Assembly: GCA_023515795.1 (NCBI GenBank)
Contig: JALGPX010000034.1
Span: forward strand, 44,533 to 88,315
Length of the DNA: 43,783 nucleotides
Direction: 5' to 3'
From: Amoeboaphelidium occidentale
Lineage: Eukaryota; Aphelidiomycota; Aphelidea
The stretch's first letter is position 1. Each line of letters opens with the position of its first letter. The notes below the pieces were generated by a model that was not told the DNA's origin, did no database searches, and worked only from the letters and a program-made list of their open reading frames with translations. Positions 20,125-28,679 of the stretch are shown piece after piece. The position numbers were made by a program, and so were the translations under genes.

Positions 20125-20511
20125 AAACTTCAGTTGATGAAGTTCTGTTCTGTTCTGTTAAGTCGCTTGGTTTGACTCAAAAGATGTGGCGCAACGATCA
20201 AGCCAGGTTTTGTATCAGATGGGGGGGGGGATTAAAGCGATTGTTTCAACTTCCTAGGATTCTATAGTGGTATTATTAAAAGAGGATGCGTTGTAGTATG
20301 ATCATTGTATTGAGTGAACAGGTCGTGGTAGGTTCCTTGTGAAATCGTGAATAGCACGGCTTCCTCAGTAGGATTATGTTCACAAATAAATCTATTCCGA
20401 TATTATTAATAGGCATGCCCATATTCTATCTGACGCTTTAGGGTCTCTCCGAGCTGGATTTGAAAACTTAAAACATTTTTTTGCGATTGTCTGTGACGGC
20501 AGCATCATCAA
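20125..20511. other. Intergenic region upstream of PIG-U, with a ten-G run
   Basis: These 387 bases hold no recognisable gene on either strand. There are three tandem copies of TTCTG-type units near 20142-20158 and a run of ten G at 20221-20230, the only such homopolymer in the window. Promoters for PIG-U (+) and the candidate small ORF/ARPC3 (-) should be here. Confidence 0.55.
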
Positions 20512-21696
20512 ATGTCAAAGTTTTATGTTTCTTTAGCCGCCCTGGTGATATCTTTCCTGCTAAGAATTCTACTAAAGAATGATCATTTACAGTTCATAAG
20601 AGAATTAGCGCCTGTTGGTTCAAATTACATTTCACTCAAAGAGTGCATTTTCTATTTGAATAAGAATATTGACTTTTACAATGGAGGCATATGCCATCAT
20701 CATCCTTTGACTGTGGTTCTGTTCGATTTATTGGGTCGTTATAGTCATCTTTTTATGGCTCTGCTGGATACTTTGAGTGGATACTTTATTTACAGAATCT
20801 CAAAGGGAAACTTGAATGCTCTCGCTCTGCACTTGATTCTGTCTCTGCCTGTATGTTTGGCAATGGATATTTCTGTTCTAAATAACTTTCTTCTGTTCTA
20901 TTCGATTTATACCATGACTGTTTTAAAGAAGGAGATTCTGCCGATGGTTTTGATCTCTGTTTCAGCTTACTTGTCACTTTATAATGTTCTTTTTATACCT
21001 TCGCTTGTATTATTGAGTCAGAAAAAGAGAAGCTTTCTGGTGTTAATTTCTACAGTTGTTTTGACCATTGGTGCAATGTTTTACGTCAATTCGCATTTGT
21101 TGTTGCAGCATGACTCTGTGGCTTCTTATTTGCATGGGACATTTGGCTTTCTGTTGAATATGCCTGATTTAACTCCATCGCTTTCTCTTTATTGGTACTT
21201 CTTTGCAGAGATGTTTGATACATTCAGATCCTTCTTTGTTCTGTCTTGTCAATTGATCATCTTCTCCTTTTGCATTCCTATTACTGTGAAACTACGCAAA
21301 GATGGAATGTTTGCGATATGTTTGCTTTCCGGAGTATTGGCCATCTTCAAATCTTACACTTCGATAGGTGATTTTGCTTTGTTTGTTACATTGCTCATGA
21401 TAAATTACCACAAGGTTGGTTCTTACTTGAAGAATTATGTGATCAGTTACTCTATCATCTTGTTTTATCTACTTTTGATACCTTCTTTCAAGTACATTTG
21501 GTTGTATACTACTTCAGGTAATGCTAATTTCTATTACGCAATCACTCTGGTGTTTCATGTTGGCCTTGTCGTGCTAATGATTGACCTGTTCGGTTCATAC
21601 TTAAGAAGAGTGTATGATGAAGAAGTAGAGCAAAGAGTTAAGCAGGGCGACACGGAATGGTTAAAGTACAGAAATCTGGATTTGGTTCTGAAGTGA
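20512..21696 (+). CDS. GAB1: GPI transamidase subunit PIG-U (Gab1/Cdc91)
   Basis: Single exon, 394 residues, with at least eight hydrophobic membrane segments. The family's hallmark segment TPSLSLYWYFFAEMFDTFRSFF lies at 221-242. Other matches are an N-terminal transmembrane span followed by RELAPVGSNYISLKECIF, then YNGGICHHHPLTVVLFDLL. PIG-U is one of the five subunits of the ER GPI transamidase, which attaches GPI anchors to proteins, and is thought to help recognise the GPI lipid. The C-terminus is short and charged (EEVEQRVKQGDTEWLKYRNLD) and cytosolic. It is followed after 45 bases by GPN2 on the same strand; there is no functional link I know of. Confidence 0.93.
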   Translation: MSKFYVSLAALVISFLLRILLKNDHLQFIRELAPVGSNYISLKECIFYLNKNIDFYNGGICHHHPLTVVLFDLLGRYSHLFMALLDTLSGYFIYRISKGNLNALALHLILSLPVCLAMDISVLNNFLLFYSIYTMTVLKKEILPMVLISVSAYLSLYNVLFIPSLVLLSQKKRSFLVLISTVVLTIGAMFYVNSHLLLQHDSVASYLHGTFGFLLNMPDLTPSLSLYWYFFAEMFDTFRSFFVLSCQLIIFSFCIPITVKLRKDGMFAICLLSGVLAIFKSYTSIGDFALFVTLLMINYHKVGSYLKNYVISYSIILFYLLLIPSFKYIWLYTTSGNANFYYAITLVFHVGLVVLMIDLFGSYLRRVYDEEVEQRVKQGDTEWLKYRNLDLVLK

Positions 21697-21741
21697 AGTG
21701 AAATAGACTACGATTTGCCATCTTTTCTGTTCACTGATTGC

Positions 21742-22536
21742 ATGTATGGTCAAATCATTATTGGAGCTCCTGGCGCTGGAAAATCGACGTACACCAAAGG
21801 AATGCTGGAATTCATGAGTCTACTGCCGAATAGGAAACGCGTTGTAGCTGTGAATCTGGACCCACAGAACGATAATCTACCTTACGACTGTGCAATTGAT
21901 ATCATGGATTTGATCTCTGTTAAGGATGTTATGGCTGAATACCAATTAGGCCCTAATGGAGCTCTGATGTACTGCATGGAATTTATTTATAAGAATCGGA
22001 GTTATTTGAAGGAACAACTGGAAAAATACGATGATGCTTACTTTCTATTTGATTGCCCTGGACAAATTGAACTATTTATGATGCGCAATGGTTTCAGTAT
22101 GCTTCTGGAGTATCTCTCTACTGAGCTAAAGATACGGCTGTGTTGCGTGCAATTAATGGATGCTTCCTTACTGAATGATCCTCACAGATTTCTATCTTTC
22201 AGCCTGGTGTCTTTAGTTTCCATGATAAATCTGGAAATACCTCATCTGAATGTCTTGTCAAAGTACGATCTCGTGAAGGAGGAAGTTATTTCTGATTTGG
22301 ATGAGTTGCAATACGCTCTGGCTCACAGTGATCAGACAAAGTTCAATACTTTGAATGAGAGACTAATTGAACTGGTTCATGATTTTGGTTTGGTGTCTTA
22401 CATGAAACTTGCTGTGGAAGATAAAGAAATGATGTTTGCCTTGCTGTGTGAGATAGACAAGGCTAATGGATACGTTTTTGGAGCAGGAGCGCAAAGTAAT
22501 GAAAGTATTCTTGAAGTTGCAGTCAAAATAGATTAA
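21742..22536 (+). CDS. GPN2: GPN-loop GTPase 2
   Basis: Single exon, 264 residues from the ATG at 21742 (MYGQIIIGAPGAGKST); the frame upstream has no ATG. The motifs are the P-loop GAPGAGKST, VAVNLDPQNDNLPY (switch region), the GPN insertion LGPNGALMYCMEF that names the family, DCPGQIEL (Walker B/G3) and LSKYDL (G4, replacing NKxD). The NLDPQND-LPY sequence, the lack of the long acidic tail of GPN1 and the overall length point to GPN2 rather than GPN3. GPN GTPases help assemble and import RNA polymerase II and III. It converges with the tetraspanin-like gene, whose stop is 8 bases away. Confidence 0.92.
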   Translation: MYGQIIIGAPGAGKSTYTKGMLEFMSLLPNRKRVVAVNLDPQNDNLPYDCAIDIMDLISVKDVMAEYQLGPNGALMYCMEFIYKNRSYLKEQLEKYDDAYFLFDCPGQIELFMMRNGFSMLLEYLSTELKIRLCCVQLMDASLLNDPHRFLSFSLVSLVSMINLEIPHLNVLSKYDLVKEEVISDLDELQYALAHSDQTKFNTLNERLIELVHDFGLVSYMKLAVEDKEMMFALLCEIDKANGYVFGAGAQSNESILEVAVKID

Positions 22537-22544
22537 ATTTATTA

Positions 22545-23363
22545 TTAACTCGCTATGAATGAGTAGTAAGAGTCTTTTGGTAATAAGAGTTCCTCCTCGT
22601 CCTCTGAATCTGATTCCGCTGGGATAAAGACAGGCTTCCGCCGAATGTAATCGTAGTAATTAACCATTAATAAAGTCAAAAATAAGAGGGCCGCTGTAAT
22701 GCAAGGAGACCCAAAAGAGTACAATGACAAAAGAGTAATTTCGTGCTGGTAGAGGTTCTGGAAGAATTGATCAGCACAAGGACCTCTTCGTTCGTCTGCG
22801 TTCACGGGTAAGCAGTACCAGTCATAAACAACTGTCTGATTATCATTCTCAAAGAGCCCACAACATTTATGTTCCCTCTGGAATGAGGTCTTGTCTTTTG
22901 TAGATAATTCATCCCAATAATGCTGCACTTCTCCTTTCAAATCTGTAGCAGTTGGCCTCGTTGAGTAAATGAACGCGTTCGCAATAATCTGTCCAACCAG
23001 TGAAGGGACTATCGCTAGTAGAAATATGGCCAAGACTAAGTATATCATTGTTCGCCGCCACTTTGATGTGACTTGTTCATTATTCCGCATAAGTAAGCAT
23101 ATTAAGAGAGACAGAATCGCGGTAATTATTAGTACGACATTCAGTACGCAGAAACACCACTGGAATATATTTGATTTGTAAAGGATTCCTGTGAAGGCGA
23201 GTTCACTTTGCGGAACGCCACTGAATGTCCCAAGCTTCAAAAGCAAATACACAGTCAGTGTAATACACAAAGCGCACAAAATCAATAAACTCAGAGATAC
23301 AATACACGTTAAAGCTTTAAGAAATAGAAGCATCTTGCTGTACTTCTTCCTTGTTCTAGTCAT
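22545..23363 (-). CDS. Tetraspanin-like four-pass membrane protein
   Basis: Single exon, 272 residues. Four membrane segments lie at about 12-40, 67-92, 105-130 and 212-236. Between the third and fourth is a large extracellular loop with the tetraspanin CCG motif (HKCCGL, 167-169) plus later cysteines (DWYCLP at 184 and GPCAD at 196) that would form the paired disulfides. The tail is acidic with SDSEDEEELLLPKDSYYSF, which holds a possible dileucine and tyrosine sorting signal. Fungal tetraspanins of the Pls1/Tsp2/Tsp3 type organise polarity and membrane domains; assignment to one is not possible. A basic N-terminus (MTRTRKKYSK) fits the positive-inside rule. Confidence 0.85.
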   Translation of the reverse strand: MTRTRKKYSKMLLFLKALTCIVSLSLLILCALCITLTVYLLLKLGTFSGVPQSELAFTGILYKSNIFQWCFCVLNVVLIITAILSLLICLLMRNNEQVTSKWRRTMIYLVLAIFLLAIVPSLVGQIIANAFIYSTRPTATDLKGEVQHYWDELSTKDKTSFQREHKCCGLFENDNQTVVYDWYCLPVNADERRGPCADQFFQNLYQHEITLLSLYSFGSPCITAALLFLTLLMVNYYDYIRRKPVFIPAESDSEDEEELLLPKDSYYSFIAS

Positions 23364-23406
23364 TCCGTCAAATCAAAAGAAAAAAGCGAAATTTCTATTT
23401 CAGACT

Positions 23407-24283
23407 TCAACGATAACCATACGGGTTTGGATTACCAGGATATTGAGATGGAGGATATCCCTGCGGAGGCTGTTGAGGCTGATATGGATAGCCTGGTTGG
23501 CCGTATGGTTGTTGTTGCGGAGGTAGAACACCATATGGTTGTTGAGCTGGTTGCATATAACCAGGTTGACCATAAGGTGCTTGTTGAGGAGGATAAACAG
23601 GAGCACCGTATGGTTGAGGAGATGGTGCACCATAAGGATTTACAGGAGGAGCACCATACGGAGCAGGTTGTCCGTAAACTGGTTGTCCATACGGAGCTTG
23701 TGGCGGTGCATAAGCAGGAGCCCCATAAGGGTTTACGGGTACTTGTTGAATAACCGGTTGAACTATGACTGGTGGTGCACCATAAGGAGCGCTTGCACCA
23801 AGAGGTTGAATAGGACGGAAATAGCAAACCACCTTCAATTCACCTGCAGGCTTTCCATGAGTTGCAGTTCTTAAACTAACCCAACCATCAAAGATCCCAG
23901 TTTGAAAAGCCTGCTGTAGACCTAAAGATCCTGTGCCGATGATATCGTTCTTCATAGTATCCTCATCCCAGACAGTTATTGACAATTCATTCACTCCACT
24001 GGTAATTGAGAAATTAAAAGTTTCATTGAAGTAACAGTTCTTGCCACCATTAACGACTGTCCTTGTGCGTTGTCTCTACTCGTTACAACTTTCATAATCG
24101 GAGGTCTACCTGCGAACCTGCTGATATCTGAACATAAGCTACACAATCTTAGCTGATACAATTGATTATCTTACGATCCTGCTTTCCTAACCAGTCCTTA
24201 TCTTTTAAGTTCCTTGCCTCAAGTACTTGAAGAGTTATTGGGTCAATTTATGGCTTACTTTTGACCTCTAGGTTTCCGTGCAT
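23407..24283 (-). CDS. C2-domain protein with a PYG-repeat proline/glutamine tail
   Basis: Four exons, complement(23407..24075, 24110..24138, 24175..24225, 24259..24283), with introns of 34, 36 and 33 bases, give 257 residues. Residues 1-122 form one C2 domain: [57 protein letters not shown] and NDIIGTGSL. The calcium-binding Asp positions (DKD, KQD, WDED) are kept, so Ca2+-dependent phospholipid binding is likely. The rest (from about 124) is a low-complexity tail of repeated PYG(A/Q)P units, rich in Pro, Tyr, Gln and Gly, ending NPNPYGYR. The layout resembles the plant SRC2 and fungal C2-PYGQ proteins. Exon joins in the N-terminal third come from reading frame and splice sites alone. Confidence 0.85.
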
Positions 24284-24680
24284 GATTAGAGCTAAGAGAA
24301 ACTCTATTTATGGCGCTAGACTTTACAAGCGATGATAAAAATACTTTAGTGCTCAATTAGAATGTCACTTAAAGATGACACGGTGAACCCTTGTTGTATG
24401 ATCTTGGGCCGGATACCCTGTTCCAAGTATAGGGAATGTTAATCTGATATTTCAAGATGTCGCAAGACATGAATTGAACTTTCTTATGACGAACAAGGCG
24501 CAATCGAGATCAATTTTTTGCAACCGTACGTTCAAATACATTCTATACATGATCATTTTGTTGCCGTTGATGCGATGGATTCTTGTACTACTACTGGGCA
24601 GATGCGTCCAATCAGGTATGTATGCACCGTTTTGGCCCATCCGGTAGTTGGCAGTTACTAGTTTCTTCCTTGTAATTGAA
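24284..24680. other. Divergent intergenic region, C2 protein / MOB fusion
   Basis: No independent gene is recognisable in these 397 bases. A possible extra 5' exon of the MOB fusion lies at 24575..24615 (ATG, then 13 codons, then a strong GTATGT donor). It could be joined in frame to 24662 (46-base intron) or 24704 (88-base intron). No tRNA or repeat is seen. Confidence 0.45.
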
Positions 24681-27269
24681 ATGAATAAGATCTTCAACTT
24701 TAGGCTTGATCCTGGAACTGTGAAACAACGAAGAATCTTCACAAAGAGTCCAAAGCTGAAGGCTGGTGACACGCTATCAATTGGTTCAATTGCCGTAAAA
24801 GATGTTATCAGTTTACCCGATGGAGTTGAAAAAAACGAATGGATAGCTGTTCATATATTTGACTTTTACAACCAGACCAATATGATCTATGCCGAATTGT
24901 ATGAAAAGTGTACAAAGCAAACGTGTCCTGTTATGACTGCTGGCCCAAAATTCCGATTCTTATGGGCGGATGGTGAAAAAATCACAACTCCTGTCAAATG
25001 CAGTGCGCCTGAGTATGTTGATTATCTAATGGAATGGGTTCAAACGAAACTAGATGATCATGAATTGTTTCCTCAGCAACCAGAAGCATCCTACTTGGAT
25101 AACTTTATGCAGGAATGCAAAACAATATTCAAACGCTTGTTTCGTGTATATGCCCATGTTTATTATCACCACTTTAAGGAATTGGAAGAGTTGGGTTCAA
25201 GCCAGTACTTAAATTTATCATTCAGCCATTTTGTGACGTTTGGTGAGACGTATAATCTGTTGGATAAACAAGATATGAAGCCTCTTGAATTATTGATTGA
25301 AAGTTTCAAGAAGAAAGAGGAGCAAGTGCAAAGGAAGAACGCAAGGAAGCTCATGGTAGATGATAGCCCAGAGGTTTATCCTTTGCCAATTCAGAGTCCG
25401 CCAAGAAAATCTTCCTTAACCCATGCAAGGGACCACTTGGAGAAATTCGATGTGCCGCTAGACAGTGGCGACAAATCCCTTCCACGAGTTCCTGAAGACT
25501 CAAACAGTGTTATTGATTCACCTGGAGCTCGTTCATTCAGCGTCTCTTCTGCTTGCTCGCAGCAAATAACCAATAGCGGAGAGTTTTTGCAATATGGAAA
25601 AGATATATTGAATATGGTTTCTCCTCCACCACCACCATTGATGTTTTCGTACAAGAGTTCAGGGTCTGATTTAGATGATTCGCCTATTGAACATGAATAT
25701 TCTCGTGTAATTAGTGGTGTTACGTCAAACAACGGCAATACTGACTCAGTATCGTACGACTTCAACCTTGACCTGGTACCGCCTCCTGCTATTGTTTCTG
25801 ATAAAAGCAGAGTGTCAAGTTATGATCCTTGGGTTTCACAACAAAGCAAATCTTTTACTCGAGATGAAGTGGAAAAATTAGAAAGAGGATTCTGGACGCT
25901 TTCAACTTTTGGCACCTCAAAGAAAGAGGATTTGATGAAATCTTTTGTGCCTAAAGTCGGAATAATTGGATCTGGTTGGATGGCAGAGAATCAGATTCTA
26001 ACAACAAGAGCTGCAGGGTTTTCAGTGGAAGTTCTGCATTCGTTTTCTACCGATGCTACAAATCTGGTCGAGAAGTACAACGTGCCATTGTACACTTCTT
26101 CGCTATCGAAATTACTCGAAGTGGATGTTGATTTCTTGATTGTTTGCGAATTTGCCAGCAGAAAACATGAAGCCCCATTCCTAGAGTTGTTACTGAAGGC
26201 AAAGAAAACCGGAAGACTTGTGTTGATTAGCCCTTTGTCGCTTCCTTTAGCTCAGCGAAGAGCTTGTCTTGAAGTATTTGAAGGCCTTGATGGCGTTTCT
26301 CCAGTAAGTTGTGCTGCTCTTCATATATTTAGAAGCTTGCCTTGTGTTTACAAGTTGAGGGAAAGCATATTGGCGGGCATGTGCGGCCGTGTGATCTCAG
26401 TGAAGATATCGCTGAACAACAATTGGAAGGCGCTTATTAGTGAGTGGTTTGGATCTAACGAAGAAGACCTTTCCGATGACGAACAAAGAGCTAATCAACT
26501 GCTTATGCTTACACTTTCTCAGTCCATTGATGTAGCATCATGGATAACTGGAGATGTGGGAATTGATTCTGTGTTCTCTCAGTTTTATCGAGTCGAAAAT
26601 GAAAACAAGTCAGATATGAGCAGTGATGTTGCAAATTTGTCTCTTCAACTACGTAATGGCGTTCCTTGCGATGTCCAAGTTTCACTCATCTCCAAGTTCT
26701 CTTTGAACAAATTCAAGATTGAAGTTACTGGTTCTCATGGTATTTTATTGCTCGAGGATAACATGCTTTCTTTTGTTAACGACAACCGTACTCTTCTTAT
26801 GAATGATGAATCTGTTGAGACTACATCTTCCATACCTCTACAAATCATGAGCTCCGCTACGCTCCACTTTCTACAGGCAGTCAAACTTGAACTTGCAAAC
26901 AAAATGGCTTTGAGCACCAATGAGGAAGCTGTGGTGAATTCTGAAGAACACTTGAAGTCCTTGTTTTCTACATTGCAGAATGGTTTTATGAACATGCGAG
27001 TTTTGGAGGCTGTTCGACGACAAAGAATGCTTAATCTGAATAATTGGACGTCTGTTGATCAGCTGTTGAGAATAAGCCCGAAGACACTGAAAGAAAATAT
27101 TGGACGCATAACTCCTCCAAGTTCCCCGATTGATAATACTTTCCAATTATCACCTGCTCCACCACCGCGCAGAAGAATTGTCGAAACGCCTGAATTGAAC
27201 CCGATTTCTGAAGAACCACAAGTGGAAATTCAACCTATGGCTCGTTCATTATCAGGATGGTATGATTAG
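24681..27269 (+). CDS. MOB kinase-activator domain fused to a Gfo/Idh/MocA-type oxidoreductase-like domain
   Basis: One uninterrupted frame, 862 residues from the ATG at 24681. Residues 15-210 are a MOB1/MOB3-type domain: LPDGVEKNEWIAVHIFDFYN, TCPVMTAGPKFRFLWADG, CSAPEYVDYLMEWV and KRLFRVYAHVYYHHF. The zinc ligands Cys77, Cys82, His159 and His164 are kept. Residues 211-420 are a disordered linker with several S-P sites (DDSP, SPPRK, IDSP, DDSP) and a polyproline run (VSPPPPPL). Residues 424-700 look like a Gfo/Idh/MocA fold: nucleotide loop VGIIGSGWMAENQ, DFLIVCEFASRKHEAPFLELLL, and a C-terminal beta domain with VTGSHGILLLED. The usual E-K-P active-site lysine is replaced by ISPLSLPLAQ, so catalysis is unlikely. 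The tail has TPPSSP and PAPPPRRR. MOBs activate NDR/LATS kinases. The N-terminus is uncertain (see upstream region). Confidence 0.88.
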   Translation: MNKIFNFRLDPGTVKQRRIFTKSPKLKAGDTLSIGSIAVKDVISLPDGVEKNEWIAVHIFDFYNQTNMIYAELYEKCTKQTCPVMTAGPKFRFLWADGEKITTPVKCSAPEYVDYLMEWVQTKLDDHELFPQQPEASYLDNFMQECKTIFKRLFRVYAHVYYHHFKELEELGSSQYLNLSFSHFVTFGETYNLLDKQDMKPLELLIESFKKKEEQVQRKNARKLMVDDSPEVYPLPIQSPPRKSSLTHARDHLEKFDVPLDSGDKSLPRVPEDSNSVIDSPGARSFSVSSACSQQITNSGEFLQYGKDILNMVSPPPPPLMFSYKSSGSDLDDSPIEHEYSRVISGVTSNNGNTDSVSYDFNLDLVPPPAIVSDKSRVSSYDPWVSQQSKSFTRDEVEKLERGFWTLSTFGTSKKEDLMKSFVPKVGIIGSGWMAENQILTTRAAGFSVEVLHSFSTDATNLVEKYNVPLYTSSLSKLLEVDVDFLIVCEFASRKHEAPFLELLLKAKKTGRLVLISPLSLPLAQRRACLEVFEGLDGVSPVSCAALHIFRSLPCVYKLRESILAGMCGRVISVKISLNNNWKALISEWFGSNEEDLSDDEQRANQLLMLTLSQSIDVASWITGDVGIDSVFSQFYRVENENKSDMSSDVANLSLQLRNGVPCDVQVSLISKFSLNKFKIEVTGSHGILLLEDNMLSFVNDNRTLLMNDESVETTSSIPLQIMSSATLHFLQAVKLELANKMALSTNEEAVVNSEEHLKSLFSTLQNGFMNMRVLEAVRRQRMLNLNNWTSVDQLLRISPKTLKENIGRITPPSSPIDNTFQLSPAPPPRRRIVETPELNPISEEPQVEIQPMARSLSGWYD

Positions 27270-27325
27270 TGATGTTTTGTACGAATATGTAATATATTTT
27301 TTATTGTTGGCTCTTTGTTTTAGTT

Positions 27326-28333
27326 TTAGATCTCCACACTGTTATTGAGGAAGGAGCTGTCAAAGGTGAACATTGAATTGAAGGAACTTTCATTAGAGAA
27401 AGCATCATACTCAGTATTGTTGATATTCTGAGAAATAGAGTCGTTATGAGCCACATGGTCAACGCCAAAGTCTGCTTGATCTAGAAATGAAAGCTCTTCT
27501 AACAAATCTGTTGAGTGTCCGTTTGATAAGCTATCCAATACTGGAGTAGTGTTTTGAATATTGAATTGAGTTTCTGGTGTAGATGGCATTGTCAAGGCAG
27601 AGCTATCCATCATATTCTGGACCGGAGAGGCAACCTCTTGTTTCTTTGATACGTTGAACAAGAACGGAGGCCCTTTCATCAAAGTATTCAAATTGTTGGA
27701 GTTCATCCAAGATAAATTTTGTCCTTCGTGTGCTTGCTGCTGAGATCTAAACATGTTGATGTTCAAGTGCTTGGATATCTGATGAATCGGGTAGAAGTTC
27801 GGGTCTGCAATTCCGATTGTGAAATCTTGCGGGCGAAAGTCTGATGTCTTTCCTCTCAACTCTTCTTTCAGCTGGAGCCAAGTAACTTGAACTGAAGCTT
27901 GAGGTCCCAATGCGCGGATAAATCCACAACCATCGATTAAATTCTTGTCTGGACCTTCGAAAGATAGAACAACGATGTCTCCAATATCAAGACGCAAACC
28001 AGAATGAGCATGGAAAGGAGCAGGGAAGCCCATGCCATAAGATCCCATAGCTGAAGCCATCATTAGATTCTTGTGATACTTTGGTTTCATTCTTGTTGTG
28101 TTCTTCTTGGCAGATTTGCGTGACATACTTCTATGAGCGCCGTGGATCTTAAAATACAGTCCACATGCGTTGCATAAATAATTTCCTTGTGGACCACGGC
28201 GCCATAAAGGAGTGATAGTAGTTTTGCAGTTACCACATGATAAATCAGTGCGAGCCTTCTTTGGACCTCCAACATCCTGCTTTCTGACTGTTTCAGCCTT
28301 TAAATTGAATTGATCACCAAATGAAGGGTCCAT
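27326..28333 (-). CDS. GATA-type zinc-finger factor with a GATAD1-like middle domain
   Basis: Single exon, 335 residues. The zinc finger (Cys33, Cys36, Cys54, Cys57) has the C-x2-C-x17-C-x2-C spacing: [19 protein letters not shown], then [17 protein letters not shown] basic patch follows ([18 protein letters not shown]). Residues 113-192 resemble the C-terminal region of animal GATAD1: [54 protein letters not shown]. That module couples GATAD1 to chromatin. The rest is Asn/Ser-rich and acidic, likely an activation region ([17 protein letters not shown]). The gene converges with the MOB fusion, 56 bases away. The finger assignment is certain; the GATAD1 match is my reading of pattern only. Confidence 0.88.
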   Translation of the reverse strand: MDPSFGDQFNLKAETVRKQDVGGPKKARTDLSCGNCKTTITPLWRRGPQGNYLCNACGLYFKIHGAHRSMSRKSAKKNTTRMKPKYHKNLMMASAMGSYGMGFPAPFHAHSGLRLDIGDIVVLSFEGPDKNLIDGCGFIRALGPQASVQVTWLQLKEELRGKTSDFRPQDFTIGIADPNFYPIHQISKHLNINMFRSQQQAHEGQNLSWMNSNNLNTLMKGPPFLFNVSKKQEVASPVQNMMDSSALTMPSTPETQFNIQNTTPVLDSLSNGHSTDLLEELSFLDQADFGVDHVAHNDSISQNINNTEYDAFSNESSFNSMFTFDSSFLNNSVEI

Positions 28334-28679
28334 GAAGAATTAAGATTATTACTGAAAATATTTAGTGCAGATCTAGAAGTATTTAAGCAGATTTCTGGTG
28401 AATATCTTGAACGAATAGGGTGAGTAAACCAATCATGTGCCTGTATAATGGAACCAAACAATGCCCGGCATTTAAACTTTCATGGACCAATTAAAACACG
28501 ACGGTTTGCTGGTCGAAACGCGAACTATTTGGCAGAAGTCAAACGTGACTGAGCGTGCATGGATTTGCTGGTTATACAGTGGTTTCCATGAACAAAAGCG
28601 CTCGAATACTTGTTACAATTGTAAAAGAGTATTAAAGCTACATTCTGCTTCATTTATTTATTATCCCGCCTCAAATGAT
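28334..28679. other. Intergenic region between the Pro-rich secreted gene and the GATA factor
   Basis: These 346 bases follow the stop of the secreted-protein gene and precede the GATA start, both on the minus strand. A 94-codon plus-strand frame (28482..28766) crosses it but overlaps the end of the secreted gene and shows no family features. Nothing else is recognised. Confidence 0.5.

Noticed and set aside
23427-23874. Several long frames antisense to or overlapping the PYG-repeat region
   Set aside because: Repetitive codons keep all six frames open; only the C2-linked minus frame has a family match.
24452-24772. Minus-strand 106-codon frame across the MOB start
   Set aside because: It is antisense to the conserved MOB sequence and has no family features.
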